Origin: Candidatus Woesearchaeota archaeon
GTDB lineage: Archaea > Nanobdellota > Nanobdellia > Woesearchaeales > ARS49
Direction: 5' to 3'
Length of the DNA: 17,277 bases
NCBI GenBank assembly: GCA_023261345.1
Contig: JAHFPE010000004.1
Span: 1 to 17,277 of the forward strand
Shown: in pieces, positions 12,941 through 17,277 of the stretch
Position numbering within the stretch: position 1 is the stretch's first letter
Layout: the number at the start of each line of letters is the position of its first letter
The notes under the pieces: generated by a model
Databases searched by the model: none
What the model saw: only the letters and a program-made list of their open reading frames with translations
Told to the model about the DNA's origin: nothing
Program-made: the position numbers and the translations under genes

Positions 12941-13273
12941 ATGAATAAAAATATCCCAAGAAAGTTACTCCGATCAGGATATCGTAAAGAATTGTGGAAG
13001 AATACACAAAAGATCATTATGAAATTAGAAAAAGTTCTTCCTATTTCTTCTGCGTATTTGCTTGGAAGTTTTACAACAGCCAAAAAAAGGCCTGCTGATG
13101 TGGACTTCATTTTGTTGCTCAAAGTAAGAGAGAATTCTTCAGAATGTAACTGGTCAGTTGATCTTGTTATTGCACCTGAAAATAAAAACGGCACCGCAGT
13201 ATTACAGGACGCAAAGACGTGGATGAAACAGAAGTACGGTGCAAAAAAATCTGCAGTTATCAAGTTGAAATAG
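12941..13273 (+). CDS. Small nucleotidyltransferase-domain protein
   Basis: 110 aa of the minimal (MNT/KNT-like) nucleotidyltransferase fold. LLGSFTTAKKRPADVDFILLL gives G42-S43 and the metal pair D53-x-D55; the third Asp is probably D74 in WSVDLVIA. Such proteins transfer nucleotides to proteins, antibiotics or RNA. In many archaea and bacteria they pair with a HEPN protein as a toxin-antitoxin module, but no HEPN-type gene is next to this one. It is a single-gene unit, divergent from purK and convergent with a helical protein gene. The C-terminus is basic (KQKYGAKKSAVIKLK). The substrate is unknown. Confidence 0.72.
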   Translation: MNKNIPRKLLRSGYRKELWKNTQKIIMKLEKVLPISSAYLLGSFTTAKKRPADVDFILLLKVRENSSECNWSVDLVIAPENKNGTAVLQDAKTWMKQKYGAKKSAVIKLK

Positions 13274-13318
13274 TGAAGCTCAACAGCAATTATGAACTTT
13301 AAATCAATGAGCCCTCGT

Positions 13319-13750
13319 TCATCCGGCGAGTTTGTATTTTCTCGTTTCGCGATTGACTTTTTGAATCGTGTTCTGCGCTTGCGTGTTTGCAAGTGCCAAT
13401 AATTTTTCCGATAATTCTAGTGCTCTTCCCACATGTATCTTTGCCTCTGGCACTGAAAATTTGTAAGGGTCAGACAAATGTGTTTCTATGTCATGCAATA
13501 CGTGAGTGAATTCTTGTGATTGTTCTTCAATGAGTTGTATAAGTTCTGGTCGTAAGAATTTCTGTTTATCGCTCAGATGTTGTAGCCCCAGGAATTCTTG
13601 GAGAAATCTTCGAAGTTGAATTGCTGCTGGTTCTGAATTGTTACTCAGAAGTTTGAGGCTGTACTCATCGAGCGTTGTTTGAAGACTTCGAAGGACGCTA
13701 TGTTTTCCTTGCTCAATGCGTGTAAAGAGGTCGAGTATCATAGTGTTCAT
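13319..13750 (-). CDS. Hypothetical helical protein, last gene of the UbiB-like operon
   Basis: 143 aa, not recognised. It is almost entirely predicted alpha-helix, with heptad-like stretches at about 5-35 and 105-135 and a charged middle. It has no membrane segment, signal peptide or Cys/His metal motif. It starts 8 nt after the stop of the membrane-protein gene, with no clear Shine-Dalgarno, so it probably depends on translation of the genes before it. Position suggests a soluble partner of the membrane proteins upstream. The ATG four codons in is an alternative start. Confidence 0.7.
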   Translation of the reverse strand: MNTMILDLFTRIEQGKHSVLRSLQTTLDEYSLKLLSNNSEPAAIQLRRFLQEFLGLQHLSDKQKFLRPELIQLIEEQSQEFTHVLHDIETHLSDPYKFSVPEAKIHVGRALELSEKLLALANTQAQNTIQKVNRETRKYKLAG

Positions 13751-13758
13751 TTGTTTGA

Positions 13759-14361
13759 TTATTTAGTTGTTCCTATGAGGTCTGCTGTTGCTGCACCAAC
13801 CATTGCACTCAGCATTACTGTTGCAAGTTGTTTGATTGATTGATCAAGTTCTGTTCCAAATGTTGGTTGGAATAGGACGAGTACGAAAACTGACGTGAGG
13901 AGTGCAGTCATGTAGAGTGTGAATAGGCGTAAGGGAAAATATTTGAGAAGTTGGGGATCTGTTATTTTACGAAAGCTTGTTGCGTAAAGAAAAAAGCCAC
14001 CTATTGCAAGGGAAAGTGGATAGAGGAGTATTGCACGAGTAAGGGTAAGACCTCTCGCAACTTCAATACCATAAACAAACGTGTAGTGTGCAACCGCTCC
14101 AAAAAATGCGCCTGCAATTCCTCTTGCCATATCTTGCAAGGTTATGCTCTGAAGAGGGTGTGGTTCTACTGCGTGTTTGATTTCTTGCTCGATATTTTCA
14201 AGATGTTGTAATTCTCGCAGCGCTGCTTCTTCTTGGGCTTCTTCAAGTGCAGTTTCTTTTTGCATACTCCCTTCATTTCGAAGAAGGTTTTTTTGGTTCT
14301 TCAAAACGAAATCAAGTTTTTTATTGATTGCTGCAATGGAGGATTTTTTCTTTCTGTTCAT
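13759..14361 (-). CDS. Four-helix membrane protein with N-terminal coiled coil (possibly DUF2391-like)
   Basis: 200 aa. Residues 1-70 are charged and helical (coiled coil about 35-65). Four hydrophobic helices follow at about 83-105 (GIAGAFFGAVAHYTFVYGIE), 108-130, 143-167 and 178-197. The Gly-rich first helix and overall layout recall archaeal DUF2391-type membrane proteins, but I give this name only tentatively. The function is unknown. A good Shine-Dalgarno, AGGAG, lies just before the ATG (14365-14369). It is the third gene after the UbiB-like kinase, 35 nt from the small basic gene, and probably forms a membrane assembly with those products. Confidence 0.7.
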   Translation of the reverse strand: MNRKKKSSIAAINKKLDFVLKNQKNLLRNEGSMQKETALEEAQEEAALRELQHLENIEQEIKHAVEPHPLQSITLQDMARGIAGAFFGAVAHYTFVYGIEVARGLTLTRAILLYPLSLAIGGFFLYATSFRKITDPQLLKYFPLRLFTLYMTALLTSVFVLVLFQPTFGTELDQSIKQLATVMLSAMVGAATADLIGTTK

Positions 14362-14396
14362 AAATCTCCTGAGGTGAATATTCTCGGCATTTTCGA

Positions 14397-14636
14397 TTAC
14401 ATTCTTTTACGTATTTTTCTCATTACTTTTTTTGATTCTGTAATTCCTTTGCTTGCTGCCTTTTTCAGTATAGGTTTCACGATAGGAATTGCTTTTCGTA
14501 ATTCTTGGTGGAATTCTTGCTTAAAGAATCTGGCAATCTTTCCTGATTCTGCAAGTACTTCTCGTGCAATTAATTTTGCGAGTTTTTTCGCGTCTGTATC
14601 AGTAAATTTTTGTTGTATCTGTTTCTTTTGTTTCAT
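14397..14636 (-). CDS. Small basic helical protein in the UbiB-like operon
   Basis: 79 aa, very rich in Lys and Arg, one or two amphipathic helices (KKLAKLIAREVLAES and the segment around PIVKPILKKAASKG), not recognised. No transmembrane segment is clear, though the C-terminal half could lie along a membrane surface. The ATG is 8 nt after the UbiB-like stop with a strong GAGGTG Shine-Dalgarno inside that gene's end, so it is a real coupled cistron despite its size. Basic charge suggests contact with nucleic acid or phospholipid headgroups; this is inference only. Confidence 0.7.
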   Translation of the reverse strand: MKQKKQIQQKFTDTDAKKLAKLIAREVLAESGKIARFFKQEFHQELRKAIPIVKPILKKAASKGITESKKVMRKIRKRM

Positions 14637-14644
14637 TGTTCACC

Positions 14645-16285
14645 TCATCTGTGCGGATCGAACCGCGTGCTTCCTTCTCGAAGTATGCTAACAATAAGCG
14701 GAACTGCAAGACAAATTGCAACGAGTAAACCAATTGTAGTAAAGACGGGGTAGTCATTCCAAATTGGTCCAACCTTAACGAGAAGTGCTGCTGACAAAAG
14801 TAACGCTGATATGAGAAGTGCGTACGAAAGTCTGTTTGAACTTGTGCTGATGTCAAGTCCGACGTGCTTAAAGTCGGTGTCTTGAAATTGTAGGTGAATT
14901 GATCCATCGCGAATTGTTTGAAGAGCGCCGAGTGCTTCTTCAGGTATGCTCGCAATATTTTTTGCCATAGTAGTGGTTTTAGATATGACGCGTTTCGTAA
15001 GTGCTTCTGGTGTTTTTTGTTTCAGTATGATTTTACGAATTAATGGCCGGGAGTATTGAATGACATCAAAATTTGGATCAAGTTGTCTGCATGTTCCTTC
15101 AAGTGTTACAAGTGCTTTTCCAAGAAGAACAAGTCCAATTGGCATAGGAACGCCGTGGTTTCGTGAAACTGATGAAAGTTGCTGGAAAATATGTGTGGGT
15201 CGGAATTCTTCTATATTTCCATTATTGCTTGCGTGCAAAACTTTTGCAACATCTGTAGTGAGATGTTCTTTTTGTGTTCGTTCTGTGCTTGTTCCAAGTC
15301 CGTAGAGTTGTTCAACAACCATGGTGACATCTTTATCAAGTATTGCTTTGTACAGAAGTATTCCGTGTTCTCGTTGTTCTGTAGTTAAGTGTCCTACAAT
15401 ACCAAAGTCAAGAAGGCCGATTTTTCCTCGAGGAAGGAGAAGGATGTTTCCAGGATGAAGGTCTGCATGGAATGTTCCTTCTGTGAGCATGTTCATAAGT
15501 GCTGCATCTGCTAGTCTATGAGAAAGAATAGGGCTTGTGTGTTTTACAAGAAAATGTGATAGTTTGATTCCTGAAATATAATCCATTGTGAGAACACGTT
15601 GTGTGGTATATTGCCAGTGTACTTTTGGAAGAATGACTGTGCGAGAATGGCTAAATGCTTGCCGTACTGCATCAATGTTTTGTGCTTCAGTTACAAAATT
15701 AAGTTCTTCAGCAGTGTAGCGTTCAAACTCATCAACAATATCAACTGGCGAAAATCCAAGTTCTCCTCCTCTACGGTTAAGTTTGTGGGCGAAGAATCTC
15801 ATCACGTGAAGGTCTGCGTTAAATGCATCTGGTGCTTCTGGAAGTTGTACTTTGATGACAACGTCCGTTCCGTCAAGAAGTCGCGCTTGATGTACTTGTG
15901 CAATTGAGGCTGTTCCAAGTGGTTTTTTACTGATCCATTGGAAATGTGCTTGGGGAAGTTCTTCTTTGAGAACTTGATGTATTCTTGCATATGGCAATGG
16001 AGGATTATTATCCTGCAGCTTCCGAAATTCTTCGCAATATTCATGGGGAATGAGGTCAGGTCGTACACTGAGGAGTTGTCCGAGTTTGACGTACGCTCCT
16101 CCGAGATCTTCAAGCACGTTACGTATTCGTAATGCAAGATGAACCTGTTTTTTTTGTGATAAGAAAAGCCGTTTGGTGATTGGAAGATACCACTGCATGC
16201 CAAGTTCAAGTACAAGCCAGCCAAGCTCGTTTTTAGCAAGTGCGCGTACAATATTTTTGATTCTACGCGCATCAGAGAGAGACAT
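14645..16285 (-). CDS. UbiB/ABC1/ADCK family kinase-like protein with C-terminal membrane hairpin
   Basis: 546 aa. The UbiB fold marks are all present: the N-terminal KxGQ motif in GGAYVKLGQLLSVRPDLIP (K67-Q70), the Ala-containing nucleotide loop GTASIAQVH at 124-132, K145 in VVIKV, EELNF at 193-197, the catalytic HADLHPGN at 273-280 and DFG at 293-295. The last ~60 residues form two membrane helices. In bacteria and mitochondria the family supports coenzyme Q synthesis or lipid distribution through ATPase activity; its archaeal role is not established. I start at ATG 16285, 27 nt after a TATA box, not the TTG five codons upstream. It leads a four-gene operon with a small basic protein, a membrane protein and a helical protein, and has the shared palindrome upstream of its promoter. 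Confidence 0.92.
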   Translation of the reverse strand: MSLSDARRIKNIVRALAKNELGWLVLELGMQWYLPITKRLFLSQKKQVHLALRIRNVLEDLGGAYVKLGQLLSVRPDLIPHEYCEEFRKLQDNNPPLPYARIHQVLKEELPQAHFQWISKKPLGTASIAQVHQARLLDGTDVVIKVQLPEAPDAFNADLHVMRFFAHKLNRRGGELGFSPVDIVDEFERYTAEELNFVTEAQNIDAVRQAFSHSRTVILPKVHWQYTTQRVLTMDYISGIKLSHFLVKHTSPILSHRLADAALMNMLTEGTFHADLHPGNILLLPRGKIGLLDFGIVGHLTTEQREHGILLYKAILDKDVTMVVEQLYGLGTSTERTQKEHLTTDVAKVLHASNNGNIEEFRPTHIFQQLSSVSRNHGVPMPIGLVLLGKALVTLEGTCRQLDPNFDVIQYSRPLIRKIILKQKTPEALTKRVISKTTTMAKNIASIPEEALGALQTIRDGSIHLQFQDTDFKHVGLDISTSSNRLSYALLISALLLSAALLVKVGPIWNDYPVFTTIGLLVAICLAVPLIVSILREGSTRFDPHR

Positions 16286-16307
16286 GGCATGGTTTGACAA
16301 GACAGGG

Positions 16308-16315
16308 TATATATA
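16308..16315 (-). promoter_or_regulatory. TATA box of the UbiB-like operon
   Basis: TATATATA on the minus strand, centred about 27 nt before the ATG at 16285, consistent with a leaderless mRNA. Confidence 0.7.
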
Positions 16316-16325
16316 GTTTACTTCA

Positions 16326-16366
16326 AAGATTTCGCATTCTGCTTTCGCTCAGAGTAGAATCTTATA
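16326..16366. repeat. Imperfect palindrome, copy 3 of a shared upstream element
   Basis: Arms AAGATT (16326-16331) and AATCTT (16358-16363). The block 16347-16366 matches 17 of 20 bases of the copy at 9394-9413 and 16 of 20 of that at 6527-6546. It is about 11 nt upstream of the UbiB TATA box. Both neighbouring genes are on the minus strand, which ties the element to the UbiB promoter. Confidence 0.55.
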
Positions 16367-16444
16367 ACTTTAGAAGTAATTCATATAATGTCTATGTACC
16401 CGCTCAAAAAATTGTACTAAATCGTCTTTTCTCATTCTTGCTTG

Positions 16445-16786
16445 TTATTTTTGTAAAATCCCTCTTTCCATACTTCCAATAAATGCATCAAGGGAGTATT
16501 TGGATTCGCCTTTCCAACCTGAATGCGCAACCATAACGGTTGGAACACATAATTCAGATTGCCGGGTTTCTTTTTTTCTTGTTTCTGTAGCGAAAGGATT
16601 TGTTAATCTTGGACTCCACATGCGTGAATCTCTTTTGCCTAATTTATCCAAGAATAAATCTCCAAATACAATCATACCTCGAAAAAGCTCACAATTTTTT
16701 GCTCCTGCTACATAAATATCTCCATCTTTTTCTACGCTATATTCAAATTGAGCATCTAACTTTGCAAGTTGTAATAGTTCCTTCAT
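16445..16786 (-). CDS. Hypothetical protein
   Basis: 113 aa, not recognised. The N-terminal half looks alpha/beta (YSVEKDGDIYVAGAKNCELFRGMIVFGDLFLDKLG), followed by a basic stretch and a strand-helix end (VPTVMVAHSGWKGESKY). No membrane segment or catalytic motif is clear. A canonical TATA box 27 nt before the ATG and an AT-rich spacer upstream support it as a real single gene with a leaderless mRNA. It lies in the same direction as the UbiB-like operon, 159 nt before it, but that operon has its own promoter. Confidence 0.6.
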   Translation of the reverse strand: MKELLQLAKLDAQFEYSVEKDGDIYVAGAKNCELFRGMIVFGDLFLDKLGKRDSRMWSPRLTNPFATETRKKETRQSELCVPTVMVAHSGWKGESKYSLDAFIGSMERGILQK

Positions 16787-16808
16787 AAAAGTAAATATTA
16801 AAGAGAGA

Positions 16809-16817
16809 TTTATAAAT
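16809..16817 (-). promoter_or_regulatory. TATA box of the hypothetical gene at 16445-16786
   Basis: ATTTATAAAT-type box on the minus strand, centred about 27 nt before the ATG at 16786. Confidence 0.65.
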
Positions 16818-16943
16818 GTTTCTAGTTATTTACTACTCCGAAGTTAACATGTAATTTTTAGAGGTTTTCACCGCTCGCGCTTCGGGCATTTAGGCTTCTT
16901 CGCAGTAATTGAACTTCCTGTAAGCCCAGTGTTAAATGAGTGA

Positions 16944-16979
16944 GAGTGAATTCGCAAGCGTTAACGCAAAGTATAAAAA
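16944..16979 (+). promoter_or_regulatory. Promoter of the gene at 17002, with upstream motif
   Basis: GTATAAAAA (16971-16979) is centred about 27 nt before the ATG at 17002. Directly upstream, GTGAATTCGCAAGCGTT (16946-16962) resembles the motifs before the cca and rpl37ae TATA boxes. The rest of the 215-base spacer (16787-17001) shows only a weak GGCTT/AAGCC stem (16893-16897/16922-16926). Confidence 0.55.
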
Positions 16980-17001
16980 CAGGTTTCACTCCTCCTGCGT
17001 C

Positions 17002-17277
17002 ATGGCAACTGAATTTGATGCGGAAATGAATGAATATTTGAGTCACAAGCGTAAAGAACCTCTTGCAAGTACCTTGTTTCGAAAAGTTTCTCCGCAAAAA
17101 CAAGTCGAGGAAGAACCCGAAGAAATGCAAGAAGAACACGAAACTGCTCCCTTGAATGCACCTGTATCTAACAATGCAGGAAATGCAATTGTAAACGAAA
17201 AATCATGGTGGGCGCGGTTATGGCAGCCAGATGAGGAAGAACAAGCGCCTCTCGCAAATGGGGTTGCTACAGTTCCT
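17002..17277 (+). CDS. Hypothetical acidic protein, C-terminus outside window
   Basis: 92 codons are visible and the frame is open at the right edge. The protein is not recognised. It begins MATEFDAEMNEYLSHKRKEP, then a Glu-rich, apparently disordered segment (about 33-50), an Asn/Ala-rich linker, and EKSWWARLWQPDEEEQ, a Trp-rich patch that could form a short membrane-surface or protein-binding helix. There is no signal peptide. A TATA box 27 nt upstream supports the ATG and a leaderless mRNA. The structured domain, if any, would lie beyond the window. Confidence 0.65.
   Translation, partial: MATEFDAEMNEYLSHKRKEPLASTLFRKVSPQKQVEEEPEEMQEEHETAPLNAPVSNNAGNAIVNEKSWWARLWQPDEEEQAPLANGVATVP

Noticed and set aside
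16858..17139. 93-codon minus-strand frame opposite the 17002 gene
   Set aside because: The plus-strand frame has a well-placed TATA box and a plausible acidic protein; the minus frame is Phe/Leu-rich in the way typical of antisense shadows.

Overview
The window looks like chromosomal DNA of an archaeon. It is AT-rich and gene-dense. It encodes the archaeal initiation factor aIF5B, an archaeal-type (class I) CCA-adding enzyme, RNA polymerase subunit P (Rpo12), ribosomal protein L37Ae, prefoldin beta and a UPF0147 protein. Most transcription units start with a TATA box 25-28 nt before the start codon, which points to leaderless mRNAs, while genes inside operons carry Shine-Dalgarno sequences. 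The protein styles and small compact genes are compatible with a DPANN lineage such as Woesearchaeota. That placement is inference only.

Layout. 1-1018 (-): 5' part of aIF5B, its C-terminus beyond the window. 1126-4411 (-): a four-gene lipid-type operon with an NAD(P)-dependent epimerase/SDR, two CDP-alcohol phosphatidyltransferases (one PgsA-like, one with a shortened motif) and a divergent glycerophosphodiesterase-like protein. 4511-5368 (+): a PHP-domain phosphoesterase. 5427-6449 (-): a cation/proton-antiporter-like membrane protein. 6666-7901 (+): CCA tRNA nucleotidyltransferase. 7902-8225: a 324-base non-coding stretch full of inverted repeats. 8226-9327 (-): a DHFR/RibD-C family reductase and a CYTH protein. 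9528-10496 (+): the information-processing operon rpl37ae-rpoP-pfdB-UPF0147, in which rpoP has only 45 codons. 10548-12838 (-): purK-purE, overlapping by 4 nt; PurE carries a second, degenerate PurE-like domain. 12941-13273 (+): a small nucleotidyltransferase. 13319-16285 (-): an operon of a UbiB/ABC1 kinase-like protein with a C-terminal membrane hairpin, a small basic protein, a four-helix membrane protein and a helical protein. 16445-16786 (-): an unrecognised protein. 17002-end (+): the start of an acidic unrecognised protein.

The most unusual part is the spacer after cca. It holds two tandem stem-loops whose outer stems are unrelated in sequence but which enclose the same roughly 20-nt hairpin module with compensating base changes, followed by a perfect 16-bp hairpin. 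This looks like an undescribed structured RNA or DNA element. Second, a shared imperfect palindrome lies 10-14 nt upstream of the TATA boxes of three minus-strand units (antiporter, CYTH protein, UbiB operon), which suggests a small regulon.

No tRNA, rRNA, CRISPR array, insertion sequence or phage gene was recognised.
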